A DNA stretch of 64,000 nt, from contig NQOF01000002.1 in the NCBI GenBank assembly GCA_002270465.1, forward strand, positions 868,001-932,000, given 5' to 3'. Positions 17,282 to 25,833 of the stretch are shown piece by piece. A program made the translations under genes and the position numbers. The DNA comes from Blautia hominis (GTDB lineage Bacteria; Bacillota; Clostridia; Lachnospirales; Lachnospiraceae). How positions within the stretch are numbered: position 1 is the stretch's first letter; each line of letters begins with the position of its first letter. The notes below the pieces were generated by a model that had not been told where the DNA came from, did no database searches, and was given only the letters and a program-made list of their open reading frames with translations.

Positions 17282-18373
17282 CTATTCCAGTATTTCCCGG
17301 ATGGCTGTGAGCAGTTCTTCATCTGTCACAGTTTTATCCACCACCGCGTATCCGGGTTCTTTCATGAGAATAAACTTGATCCTTCCCTGCTCCATCTTTT
17401 TGTCTGATTTCGTCACGCTTAACACTTCCTCCGCACGCAGACCGTCTGTGGAGACAGGCAGGCCAAAGGCCTCCAGAAGCTTCTTGACCTCTTCATACTC
17501 TTCCACTGTGATCATGCCGCGTCTCATGGATAAATATGCTGAGGCCACAGTGCCTACGGCCACGCACTGGCCGTGAAGCAGACGGAAATCCTTTAATTTT
17601 TCAACAGCATGTCCAACGGTGTGCCCCATATTCAGCACAGCACGCTCCCCCTGTTCTGTAGGATCATGTTCAACCACCGTCTTTTTGATGACACAGCTTT
17701 TGTAGATCATTTCCGACAAAATGTCTGTATCAAGCGACAAGATCCCGGCACGGTTCTCATACAGCCATTGGGAGTATGAGGCGTCACGGATAAAGCCATG
17801 CTTTACCACCTCACCCATGCCACAGGAAAACTGCTCCAGAGGCAGCGTGCACAGTGTGCTCACATTCATATACACCATACGGGGCTGGTGGAAGGCGCCT
17901 ACCATATTCTTATATTTTAAGAAATCAACCCCCGTCTTTCCGCCGATGCTGCTGTCCACCTGGGCCAGAAGCGTGGTGGGGATCTGGATAAAATCAATCC
18001 CCCTCAGATAAGTAGCAGCCGCGAATCCGGTCATATCGCCCACCACACCGCCGCCAAGGGCTGCCAGAAAATCTTTCCGGTCAAAATGCATTTCAATTAA
18101 ATGCTGGTAAATCCCCTGAATCTGTTCCAGGGTCTTGTTCTCCTCCCCTGCAGGCAGCACATAGGTGGTCACAAAATAAGCGCATCTCTCCAGCTCTTTT
18201 TTTACTGTATTTAAAAAGAGCGGAGCAACGGTGCTGTCTGTAACAATGCAGAATTTCCTCTTAGCCAGTTCCAGCCGCTTTAGCTGTGCTGATAAATCCG
18301 AAAAATCCTTACGGAATATAATGGGATAGGAAAAATCCCCGTCTCTTCTTACCTGTAATATGTCTGCTGTCAT
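17282..18373 (-). CDS. aroB: 3-dehydroquinate synthase
   Basis: AroB converts DAHP to 3-dehydroquinate in the shikimate pathway. 363 residues with the NAD-binding GGGVVGDMTGF, IPTTLLAQVDSSIGGKT, the MGEVVKHG zinc/substrate region and NMGHTVGHA. The ATG at 18373 is 8 nt behind AGGAG and is preferred over the GTG nine bases upstream. No other aro gene is adjacent; it sits in the ylmH-lspA operon. Confidence 0.96.
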   Translation of the reverse strand: MTADILQVRRDGDFSYPIIFRKDFSDLSAQLKRLELAKRKFCIVTDSTVAPLFLNTVKKELERCAYFVTTYVLPAGEENKTLEQIQGIYQHLIEMHFDRKDFLAALGGGVVGDMTGFAAATYLRGIDFIQIPTTLLAQVDSSIGGKTGVDFLKYKNMVGAFHQPRMVYMNVSTLCTLPLEQFSCGMGEVVKHGFIRDASYSQWLYENRAGILSLDTDILSEMIYKSCVIKKTVVEHDPTEQGERAVLNMGHTVGHAVEKLKDFRLLHGQCVAVGTVASAYLSMRRGMITVEEYEEVKKLLEAFGLPVSTDGLRAEEVLSVTKSDKKMEQGRIKFILMKEPGYAVVDKTVTDEELLTAIREILE

Positions 18374-18389
18374 TCTTTTCACTCCTGTC

Positions 18390-19160
18390 TTAACAATATC
18401 TGGCCAGGCTTATATGATACCTGTTCTTTTTGGTGATGCCTCCTACTTCCTCAAAACGGAATTTTCCTTTGCCCCGCACAGAGACAATATCTCCCACTTT
18501 CAGATTATATCCGTTGGAGAGGATATTCTTTCCATTGACAAAAACTTTTCCCCCTTCTATGAGGGAAATCATACTGCTCCTTGATGAGGAAAATGCCAGG
18601 GCGATGACACTGTCCAGTCTTACGGAAGACACCGTTCCCGAAACCTTCTCTGTCTTCAGGGAAGGCAGCTCCTCCAGGGCATTCAAAAGCTCCGGCACTA
18701 CATTGGTGTGGCGGACACGGCACAACTCCTGTAAAAGAAACGGCGCCATATTCTCATGACAGAAAACATGGGCAGTCTTCCCTTCCACCAAAATATCACC
18801 AATCTTGTTTCTCTCTATACCCAGGTTTAATATGGCCCCCAGATAATCTCTGTGGGTCAGGCTTTCTGCAAACTTTTCCGCTGCAGGGCGGATACGGATA
18901 CAGGAAATAGGATAATCCTGCTGAAAGAAAAGAGCATCAGGGATGAATGCTGCCATCTGACGCTCTGCCAATGCATAGCCTCCGAAAGTTTCCACTTTGA
19001 CCCCTGATCCGTTCTTTGGCAGGCTCTGCAACATATGCAATTCATTTAAGTCCAAAAAATCAGAGAAAGTAAGAACGCCGCGATAATAGGCATTCTTACT
19101 TAACTCTTTCATACGTTTTTCAAATAAAGTTTCTTTTTCCATGGTTTGTCCGCAATTCAT
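18390..19160 (-). CDS. ylmH: YlmH-type S4-domain RNA-binding protein
   Basis: 256 residues. The C-terminal S4 domain (about 180-250) includes RLDSVIALAFSSSRSSMISLI and GKVFVNGK, and the N-terminal two-thirds is the YlmH-specific region. In B. subtilis and pneumococcus the gene lies in the division cluster beside sepF, as here, and family members have been linked to ribosome quality control. The ATG overlaps the sepF stop by one base, implying coupling; a second ATG six codons later is an alternative. Confidence 0.9.
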   Translation of the reverse strand: MNCGQTMEKETLFEKRMKELSKNAYYRGVLTFSDFLDLNELHMLQSLPKNGSGVKVETFGGYALAERQMAAFIPDALFFQQDYPISCIRIRPAAEKFAESLTHRDYLGAILNLGIERNKIGDILVEGKTAHVFCHENMAPFLLQELCRVRHTNVVPELLNALEELPSLKTEKVSGTVSSVRLDSVIALAFSSSRSSMISLIEGGKVFVNGKNILSNGYNLKVGDIVSVRGKGKFRFEEVGGITKKNRYHISLARYC

Positions 19161-19762
19161 TAGTATTCGGTCCGTATGGACGGGATATCAAAAGCACCGT
19201 TTAAGATCTGCTGATAGTCTCCGGTAATGTCCACGCTGGCCGGTGTCAGAATAAATATGTAACTGGACACTTTCTGCAGGCTTCCGCCTATGGAATAGCA
19301 GGAACCTGAAGTAAAATCAATGATTCTCTGCGCAACTTCCATATCCAGACCTTCCAGGTTCAGGATAACGGTGCAGTTGGCGATCAGTGTATCTGCAATC
19401 TCTCTTGTATCTTCCATATTGGTGGGCTTGATCACGCAAACTTCCATTGCGCTGCCTGTTCTTTTTACCTGACGCATCGGGGTAACCTTGGAGGAGGAAG
19501 CTGCAGCTGAAGATGCAGACTTGGCAGTCTTTTGTGACTTAACAGGCTTGGACGCCTTGGGAGCAGACTGCTTTTCCGCCTTTTTGTAGCTGCGCGGTTC
19601 ATAGTCGTCTAAGTCATCATCATCTTCCTCTAATTTTTTGAAGAAACGTCTCTTGGGTTTTTCATCATCGAACTCGTCATCGAACTCATCATCCAGAAAT
19701 TCGTCGTCGTCGTAATCGTCGTTCACTTTGATCGCATCTAAAAACTTATCTAAAACACCCAT
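19160..19762 (-). CDS. sepF: Cell division protein SepF
   Basis: 200 residues with an amphipathic membrane-targeting N-terminus (MGVLDKFLDAI), an unusually acidic Asp/Glu-rich linker (about 14-57), a Lys/Ser/Ala linker, and the folded SepF domain (about 107-195). That domain contains TREIADTLIANCTVILNLEG and RIIDFTSGSCYSIGGSLQKV. SepF anchors and bundles FtsZ at the septum. A GGAG site precedes the ATG, and the operon order yggS-sepF-ylmH is conserved. Confidence 0.96.
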   Translation of the reverse strand: MGVLDKFLDAIKVNDDYDDDEFLDDEFDDEFDDEKPKRRFFKKLEEDDDDLDDYEPRSYKKAEKQSAPKASKPVKSQKTAKSASSAAASSSKVTPMRQVKRTGSAMEVCVIKPTNMEDTREIADTLIANCTVILNLEGLDMEVAQRIIDFTSGSCYSIGGSLQKVSSYIFILTPASVDITGDYQQILNGAFDIPSIRTEY

Positions 19763-19778
19763 GATAAAATCTCCAATC

Positions 19779-20474
19779 TTATTTGCTATAATCTCTTTCT
19801 CCGAAAATGCCTGTCCCTACACGGACCATCGTGGCACCCTCTTCAATGGCAACCTCATAATCACCAGTCATGCCCATGCTGAGCACAGCCATAGTAACAT
19901 TATTAAATTTTTTCTCTTCAATGTCAACACTTAATTTTCTTAAATTTCTAAAAACTTCCCTGTTTTCTTCAGCATTTTCAACAAACGGGGCAATGGTCAT
20001 CAGCCCTTTCACCGCAATATTTGGAAGTTTTGATATGGCTTCCGCAAGTGCCGCCGTTTCATCCGGGCTTACACCAAATTTGCTGTCCTCACCGGCCACA
20101 TTGACTTCGATGAGAATATTGGCAGTTACCCCTTTTTTTTCCGCTTCCTGGCTGACCGTCTCTGCCAGACGGAGGGAATCCACCGAATGGATCAGACAGG
20201 CTTTGTCCACGATGTATTTTACTTTATTTCTCTGTAAATGTCCAATCATATGCCAGTGAATCCCTGAGGGAAGTGCCTCCTCCTTGGCTGTCAGCTCTTG
20301 TACCTTATTCTCACCGAAATCCACTACGCCCTGAGGCAGCAGTTCCTCGATCATAGACATGGGTTTTGTCTTGCTCACAGCGATGAGGGTAACCTCATCC
20401 TGGTTTCTTCCTGCCCGGCGGCAGGCTTCCTTTACTTTTTCTTCCACTGCAAGATAATTTTCACATACACTCAT
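19779..20474 (-). CDS. YggS-family PLP homeostasis protein
   Basis: 231 residues of the PLPBP/YggS family, a single-domain alanine-racemase-like barrel that binds pyridoxal phosphate without enzymatic turnover. The PLP lysine is K35 in AVSKTKP, and the phosphate-binding end contains SMGMTGDYEVAI and VRVGTGIFG. AAGGAG precedes the ATG. It lies upstream of sepF, as in many Firmicutes. Confidence 0.95.
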   Translation of the reverse strand: MSVCENYLAVEEKVKEACRRAGRNQDEVTLIAVSKTKPMSMIEELLPQGVVDFGENKVQELTAKEEALPSGIHWHMIGHLQRNKVKYIVDKACLIHSVDSLRLAETVSQEAEKKGVTANILIEVNVAGEDSKFGVSPDETAALAEAISKLPNIAVKGLMTIAPFVENAEENREVFRNLRKLSVDIEEKKFNNVTMAVLSMGMTGDYEVAIEEGATMVRVGTGIFGERDYSK

Positions 20475-20487
20475 GTTTCATCTCTCC

Positions 20488-22005
20488 TTACTTTCCAGTC
20501 AGTATATCTTCTTCTTTTACGCTCTCTCCGTCCTCCACAATTCTGTCAAAGGCTTCCAGACCGTAAGATGTGTTGGGTCTTACAATACAGTATTCTTCAT
20601 TCTGATCAATGATATCAATTTGTCTGAATACCGCATATCCTTTGTTCATACTGTAAACACCCTCCAGATAGTCAATCTCACCTACCACAAAGGTTTCCTG
20701 TGTTTCCGGCTTATACAGGACATCCCCGTCCTGGAAGGTCTGTTTATCCACATAACAGTACCCATCCTGGGCTGCCGTATTCTCTGTATCCTCGGATACT
20801 TCGGCATCCAGGTTCTCCTCTGCTGTGTTCTTATAAATAGTGGCAGATACAAACTCTGTTGTCTTATCTCCGCCTTTCGTGGCTGTCTCACGCAGAAACC
20901 CGGCAGAATTTTCATTTCCTCCTTTGGTCAGGAAAGAGGAGGGAATGATATAAAATTCTTTGGTCACAATAGAACTCATGGGGATCTTCAGCCCGCTCTG
21001 GGTATTGATGACCAATTCTATTTTGAGGAAACGGTCAGAGGCATAGCGCACCATACCATTTTTCAGTGTGATCTTTGCCACCTTCTGGTTTCCCACGTTC
21101 ATAATGGAGAGCTGTCCGGTCTGTGTCTCTCCGTCTTTTAGAAACTTCACTTTGATACTCTTGCGGTCTGCCAGTTTAGCAGCCAGTTTGTCGGATAGCG
21201 GCACCATGAGCGTCCAGTTGTCATCTTTGACCAGTTTGTACACAGCATCTCCGGCTTTGGCCTGCCCGTCTGTGAGCAGGTCCTTCTTTTCATAGGCTTT
21301 TTGATTAAAATCTTCCTCTGTCAGGTCCTCTACGGTTTTTCCTTCATATCCGTCTGTGGAGTATATGACAAGACCAGCGCTGGGGGATGTATGTACCACT
21401 TGGTTTCCGAACGTCATGGAACCCCGGATGACGGTCACATCACTGTCCACCTCGTCCTGGTCCTCCACTGCGTCAGCCGGCGCCGTCCCCTGGGAGGATG
21501 CCTGCTGAAAGATCAGGCCCTGCATTTCATATTTGAAACTGTAGGCATCGTAAAAATCCGTTCCGCTGAAGTTATTGGAAAAATCAGCGATCCTGGTGCG
21601 GACTTGCTCCAGCTGGTCTTTGGACAGGGTGATATCAGCCTTGACGTTTTTGGTATCGCTCAGGGCATAGACATTGCCGCCCTTTCGTACTTTCATGCCT
21701 TCCCTGGCATAGTAACGTATATAGCCCGGGCTGTCGGCAGAGACAACCTCCTCGTCGCGTACCGCCAGTGCTGTACAGACAGGGTTCCTGGAGAGAGGAC
21801 CTGCCGTTACCTGATAGGAGGTGACGTGGGTGGAGGTGATGTAAAGCAGAACGGTGATCAGCATGTAAATAAACAGTGCGCCAAAAAGCAGTGTGGCAAT
21901 ATTAAAAGTAAATAATTTTTTGATGATATTCAGCAAGTTTTTTATAAATGTCAATATTTTTTCTCTCAATTGGAATGAAAATCTCCTTTCATTATCGTTT
22001 TCCAT
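20488..22005 (-). CDS. HlyD-like single-pass envelope protein of the sepF operon
   Basis: About 505 residues. A cytoplasmic N-terminus and a membrane helix (roughly residues 38-60 from this start, NIATLLFGALFIYMLITVLL) precede a large extracytoplasmic part with lipoyl-like beta segments (SPGYIRYYAREGMKVRKGGNVYAL) and a later barrel-like region. It resembles HlyD adaptors but lacks a long coiled coil. The start is unclear: ATG 22005 has no ribosome site. An AAAGGAG at 21983-21989 sits inside the frame and could serve a TTG at 21969, although the 13-nt spacing is long. The partner protein and function are unknown; linkage to sepF suggests an envelope or division role (inference). Confidence 0.7.
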   Translation of the reverse strand: MENDNERRFSFQLREKILTFIKNLLNIIKKLFTFNIATLLFGALFIYMLITVLLYITSTHVTSYQVTAGPLSRNPVCTALAVRDEEVVSADSPGYIRYYAREGMKVRKGGNVYALSDTKNVKADITLSKDQLEQVRTRIADFSNNFSGTDFYDAYSFKYEMQGLIFQQASSQGTAPADAVEDQDEVDSDVTVIRGSMTFGNQVVHTSPSAGLVIYSTDGYEGKTVEDLTEEDFNQKAYEKKDLLTDGQAKAGDAVYKLVKDDNWTLMVPLSDKLAAKLADRKSIKVKFLKDGETQTGQLSIMNVGNQKVAKITLKNGMVRYASDRFLKIELVINTQSGLKIPMSSIVTKEFYIIPSSFLTKGGNENSAGFLRETATKGGDKTTEFVSATIYKNTAEENLDAEVSEDTENTAAQDGYCYVDKQTFQDGDVLYKPETQETFVVGEIDYLEGVYSMNKGYAVFRQIDIIDQNEEYCIVRPNTSYGLEAFDRIVEDGESVKEEDILTGK

Positions 22006-22100
22006 TTTAACATTTTCGGCATTTAAGTACAATAGCCAATTTTATTGTATAAAAATTATAAATAATGCAGAAAATAGAAAAAGATAAAGGAGGAATTATC

Positions 22101-22313
22101 ATGAAATCAAATGGATTAGATTATACCGCATTAGTTATTACCGTTATCGGCGCCCTCAATTGGGGGTTGATCGGACTGTTCCGTTTCAATCTGGTTACAT
22201 TCCTGTTCGGAGACATGACATGGCTTTCAAGAGTTGTATATGTCATTGTAGGAATCTGCGGACTCTATCTGCTGAGCCTGTTCGGAAGGATCACATCTAT
22301 GGGTGACCGCTGA
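22101..22313 (+). CDS. DUF378 small membrane protein
   Basis: 70 residues from ATG 22101 behind a perfect AAAGGAGG. Two membrane helices carry the DUF378 signature: GALNWGLIG in the first and VYVIVGICGLY in the second. The function is unknown. It is divergent from the HlyD-like gene and followed at once by a strong bidirectional terminator, so it is transcribed alone. Confidence 0.92.
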   Translation: MKSNGLDYTALVITVIGALNWGLIGLFRFNLVTFLFGDMTWLSRVVYVIVGICGLYLLSLFGRITSMGDR

Positions 22314-22323
22314 GCACGCGCAG

Positions 22324-22372
22324 AAAAAAGCCGCCGCACGCCTGTCTTTTCAGGGTGTGCAGCGGCTTTTTT
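22324..22372. terminator. Bidirectional intrinsic terminator
   Basis: A-run plus GCCGC stem, with arm AAAAAAGCCGC pairing to GCGGCTTTTTT around a CAGG/CCTG inner stem. It terminates the DUF378 gene on the plus strand and the P-loop gene on the minus strand. Confidence 0.9.
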
Positions 22373-22392
22373 ACTCATTCGTTTTTGTTTAT

Positions 22393-22818
22393 TTATAAAG
22401 ATGTGACGATCATATGTCTCACATCTTCAGGAAGATCCTTTTCGTCTTTTGAAAGGCTGATAATAAAGGAAACATTATAACGCTCTGCAATCTTCTCAAG
22501 GCTGGCCATAACCTTTGAAATGTTCTCCGGGGAATTTTCCAGTCTGGAGATCTTCAGGAAACCATCCAGATACATCTGCTCAAGATCATGATCCTGGGAA
22601 ACAATACCGCGGATAAAACCAACAAACTCATCACTGTTTTCAATACCGTATTCCATCACATCTATCAGACGGATTTTATTATTCAGCTCATACATATGCT
22701 TTGTACTCTTATCTAAGTAAACAACTGAGCCGTTCGCGTTCCTGACCTCAGCATTAGCCTTGTCTAGAAGAATTTTTGTCTTTCCTTTACCTTTTTCACC
22801 TACAATTAACTGAACCAT
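22393..22818 (-). CDS. Small P-loop NTPase-like protein of unknown function
   Basis: 141 residues that begin almost directly with a Walker A motif (GEKGKGKTK, about 7-15). A short strand VVYLDKST and a possible Walker B-like strand SFIISLSKD near 115-123 follow. It is too short for a motor ATPase such as PilT, although such proteins are sometimes labelled that way. A strong AAGGAGG precedes the ATG. It lies downstream of the shape-gene cluster and is flanked by a terminator. Function unknown. Confidence 0.75.
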   Translation of the reverse strand: MVQLIVGEKGKGKTKILLDKANAEVRNANGSVVYLDKSTKHMYELNNKIRLIDVMEYGIENSDEFVGFIRGIVSQDHDLEQMYLDGFLKISRLENSPENISKVMASLEKIAERYNVSFIISLSKDEKDLPEDVRHMIVTSL

Positions 22819-22959
22819 CGCATTTTCCTCCTTAGCCGCACGTAATATGTATATTTACTAAAAACGTGGTTATCTTGGAATTAATTATAGTGCATTTCGT
22901 TCAAAAATACAATGGTAAAATAAAAAATTTCTGCTATTTTTTGAAATTTCATTATTTCT

Positions 22960-24009
22960 TTAGGAACGGTTCACTTTCTCAAGAAGCTGGTTCATGCGCT
23001 CATACAAAACGGGTTTGTTTTCCGCGTTCAGAACAATGGAAACATAAGGTTCCCCATAGTTATTCTGAACCATAAGAGCCAAACAGTTTCCCGCTTTGGC
23101 AGTGGTTCCTGTTTTACCGCCCAGAATAGTAACTCCTTTAGGTGCGCTGGACTCCCCTGTCAGATACTGGTCTGTGGCGTCCAGCCACTTCTGCATCTGG
23201 GTACCGTCTGCAGACTTATAGTTGATGGTATAGTTGCTTAGCTGGGTAATATCCGTGAACTCCTGATGTTTCATGGCTTCATTGAGCATCAGATAGATGT
23301 CATATACTGTTGTATAGTGCTCCTCATCGTGAAGTCCGTGCGGATTCACAAAATGTGTCCCTGTCATGCCCAGGCGCTGGGCTTCCTCATTCATCATATC
23401 CACAAAGCCTTCCACGCTGCCGCCCACGGTCCTGGCAATAGCCATCGCCGCATCATTGGCTGAATAGACAAGAAGTGCATGGAAGAGCTGGTCCATGGAT
23501 ATCTGGTCTCCCTCCGCAAGTCCGCAGACCTGGGAATCCGCCTCCAGCTGGACATCCTGTGCCTGAATGGTCACAATCTCATCCATGTTGGCTTTGCCGA
23601 GTGCTACCAGTGCGGTCATGATCTTAGTGATACTGGCCGGATAAGACTTTTCATACAGCGATTTTGAAAAAAGCAGTTTTTTGTCCTGAATATCAAACAG
23701 TGCTGCTCTTTCTTCTCCCTGGGTCTCAATCCCTTCCAGAGGTGTATCACCTGCACCCACGCACAGATCTGCTGCCACACCTTTTGCTACCAGGGAATCC
23801 TCGCCTATGGTCTGACCAAACACTTCCGTAGTCAGCCTGAACGCCATAGGCGCATCCACGGCCTGTTTTCCTTTCAGCATGAAGATCCCCAGCACACCTG
23901 CTAACAGCAGGATAACGAAAAACATGCCAAGAAACAGGGTACGCTTGATCTTACGCTTTCTCTGTGCCTTTTTGGAAAGCCTTTTTTTTGGTTTATTTGT
24001 ACATTTCAC
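22960..24009 (-). CDS. D-alanyl-D-alanine carboxypeptidase (DacF-like PBP)
   Basis: 349 residues with a very basic N-terminus and one uncleaved-looking membrane segment (about 24-45). A peptidase S11 domain follows with S126-x-x-K129 (SITK), S183-A-N185 and K299-T-G301. It trims the terminal D-Ala of peptidoglycan stem peptides. The start is GTG 24009 inside the end of the mgsA-like gene, with GAGGAGAG upstream. The family's extra C-terminal beta domain appears to be absent, given the short length. Confidence 0.92.
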   Translation of the reverse strand: MKCTNKPKKRLSKKAQRKRKIKRTLFLGMFFVILLLAGVLGIFMLKGKQAVDAPMAFRLTTEVFGQTIGEDSLVAKGVAADLCVGAGDTPLEGIETQGEERAALFDIQDKKLLFSKSLYEKSYPASITKIMTALVALGKANMDEIVTIQAQDVQLEADSQVCGLAEGDQISMDQLFHALLVYSANDAAMAIARTVGGSVEGFVDMMNEEAQRLGMTGTHFVNPHGLHDEEHYTTVYDIYLMLNEAMKHQEFTDITQLSNYTINYKSADGTQMQKWLDATDQYLTGESSAPKGVTILGGKTGTTAKAGNCLALMVQNNYGEPYVSIVLNAENKPVLYERMNQLLEKVNRS

Positions 24010-24388
24010 GCCAGTCTAACTCTCCTCTGTCAAGTGATCTGATCATCATTTCTGCTGTGGCAAGATTGGTTGCCAGTGGTATATTATGTGTGTCACACAG
24101 ATGAAAGATCCGCTTTACATCCGGATCATGTTTCTGAGGCGCCAGTGGTTCCCGCAGATAGATGATGAGATCCATCTGGTTCTGTTCGATCAGCGCTCCC
24201 ATCTGCTGTTCTCCGCCCAGATGGCCGGCCAGGAACTTGTGTACATTCAAATTGGAAGCCTCCTCAATGAGCCTGCCTGTGGTACCTGTAGCGTATAGCT
24301 GATTTTTTGAAAGGATACTCCTGTAGGCAACACAGAAGTTCTGCATTAATTTTTTCTTAGAGTTGTGTGCAATTAATCCGATGTTCAC
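23993..24388 (-). CDS. Methylglyoxal synthase-like protein with altered active site
   Basis: GTG 24388 overlaps the rodA stop (GTGA) behind GGGAGGT and gives 131 residues, close to the usual length of about 130-150. The MgsA fold markers YATGTTG, LGGEQQMGALI, HDPDVKR and IPLATNLATAEMMI are present. Compared with the E. coli enzyme, catalytic Asp71 is Glu60 here, Asp20 is Asn9 and Asp91 is Glu80. His98 and Asp101 are kept (H87, D90). MgsA turns dihydroxyacetone phosphate into methylglyoxal; activity here is uncertain because of the substitutions. The position inside a cell-wall gene cluster is notable. Confidence 0.85.
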   Translation of the reverse strand: MNIGLIAHNSKKKLMQNFCVAYRSILSKNQLYATGTTGRLIEEASNLNVHKFLAGHLGGEQQMGALIEQNQMDLIIYLREPLAPQKHDPDVKRIFHLCDTHNIPLATNLATAEMMIRSLDRGELDWREMYK

Positions 24389-25515
24389 GATTTTTCTACC
24401 TCCCTGTAGGTTCTGTTTTTCTGAAGACTGACATTTAATACCAGCCCCATACCGATATAAAGGCTTACCATGGAAGAAAGCCCGTAGCTGACAAAGGGAA
24501 GCGGCGTACCTGTGTTGGGGCCAAGTCCCGTTGCCACGCAGATGTTGATAAAGCTCTGTACTGCTATAACGGATGCCATACCGTAGCATATCAGGCTGCC
24601 GGATAAATCCTTTGCCCTTCTGCCCGTCCTCATACACTCATATATGATCAGAAAAATAAGAAGGAGCAGGGCTGTACAGCCCAAAAATCCCAGTTCCTCC
24701 CCTGCAACGGAAAAGATAAAGTCTGTCTGGCTCTCTGATACAAAGTTGCCTTTGTTTGCCGATGCCACTTCATTGTTGTTCAAACCTTTTCCTGTCAGTT
24801 TTCCTGAGCCGATCGCCATGATGGAATTTTGCTGCTGGAGTACATCGTCTGAGTATTCCTCTTCCTCCGGATAGAGAAAGGTCATGATCCGGTCTCTCTG
24901 ATATTCTTTTATGAGCTTCTGGTCCGGCTGTATGACAATAAACAGAAATACAACCACCAGGGGTATGGCAATCAGCAGCGCCCCGCCTATAATTTTATAG
25001 CTCAGCCCTGCAAGATACAGCAGTATACAGAAAAGTATAGCAACTGTAATGGTATTTTTCAAGTCCGGCTGGTTATAAATCAAAAGCAGAGGGATAGCCA
25101 TCAGCACGACTGTTTTCAATATTGTCTTTAATGTATTCAAATCTTCCTCGTGTTCCATCAGATAGCGTGCGAGAAACAGAATGAGAATGATCTTCGCCAG
25201 CTCTGTAGGCTGGAACTGGAAGCTTCCGATCCGCAGCCATCTGGCAGCGCCTTTGGACTCTGTACCAATCAGCCGTACCAGAAGAAGCATGAGGATATTG
25301 CCCACATACATGATCCAGTAGAAGTTCAGGATCCAGCTGAAATCCATCAGGGATATGACCGCCATGACAATAAGCCCCAGCATCATACCAAAGAACTGCT
25401 TCCTCTGCAAATCCGGTTCCGCACTTCCAACCAGCAGCACCCCCATGAAGGTGAGTACAACCAGAAACAGCACCAGTCTGAAATTATAGTCACGTAGTTT
25501 ATATTGTTTAATCAT
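24385..25515 (-). CDS. rodA: RodA-type SEDS peptidoglycan polymerase
   Basis: 376 residues, about ten membrane segments, of the FtsW/RodA/SpoVE family. The ESQTDFIFSVAGEELGF and PLPFVSYGLSSM motifs are intact. With the PBP2 encoded nearby it should form the lateral-wall synthase of the elongasome. Assignment to RodA rather than FtsW rests on linkage to mrdA and mreBCD. Confidence 0.93.
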   Translation of the reverse strand: MIKQYKLRDYNFRLVLFLVVLTFMGVLLVGSAEPDLQRKQFFGMMLGLIVMAVISLMDFSWILNFYWIMYVGNILMLLLVRLIGTESKGAARWLRIGSFQFQPTELAKIILILFLARYLMEHEEDLNTLKTILKTVVLMAIPLLLIYNQPDLKNTITVAILFCILLYLAGLSYKIIGGALLIAIPLVVVFLFIVIQPDQKLIKEYQRDRIMTFLYPEEEEYSDDVLQQQNSIMAIGSGKLTGKGLNNNEVASANKGNFVSESQTDFIFSVAGEELGFLGCTALLLLIFLIIYECMRTGRRAKDLSGSLICYGMASVIAVQSFINICVATGLGPNTGTPLPFVSYGLSSMVSLYIGMGLVLNVSLQKNRTYREVEKS

Positions 25516-25558
25516 GAAAACACCTAGTTTTATCCTTAAAGTCCTTTTTTACCTGTTC

Positions 25559-25813
25559 CTAAAAACCGGGATAGGATTCCTGTATATCCGCTTTCAGAGG
25601 AATCTTTGCCAAAACGGTAGTGGTATCCTTCAAATAACGGATCTCCACTTTTTGTTCCTGTACAGTGAAATATTTACTCACGGCACGGACCATATCGTTT
25701 TGAAGCATGGTCATCATTTGTGGAGAACAATCCAGCCTCTCGGATACGAGGAGAAGCTTCAGCCGGTCCTTTGCTACATGACCGGAACGTTTATTCCGAA
25801 AATGAATCAACAC
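25559..25813 (-). CDS. minE: Cell division topological specificity factor MinE
   Basis: 84 residues starting at GTG 25813 behind GGGAGG. The family pattern AKDRLKLLLVSERLDCSP and a C-terminal half with a short beta-strand region (KVEIRYLKDTTTVLAKIPL) are visible. MinE releases MinD from the membrane and positions the division site. It follows minD by 20 bp; no minC is present in this window. Confidence 0.92.
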   Translation of the reverse strand: MLIHFRNKRSGHVAKDRLKLLLVSERLDCSPQMMTMLQNDMVRAVSKYFTVQEQKVEIRYLKDTTTVLAKIPLKADIQESYPGF

Positions 25814-25833
25814 GCAGGCCCTCCCTTACCTTA

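Noticed and set aside
20473-21915. Two plus-strand frames opposite the HlyD-like gene
   Set aside because: Both are antisense to a frame with clear membrane and beta features and lack ribosome sites.
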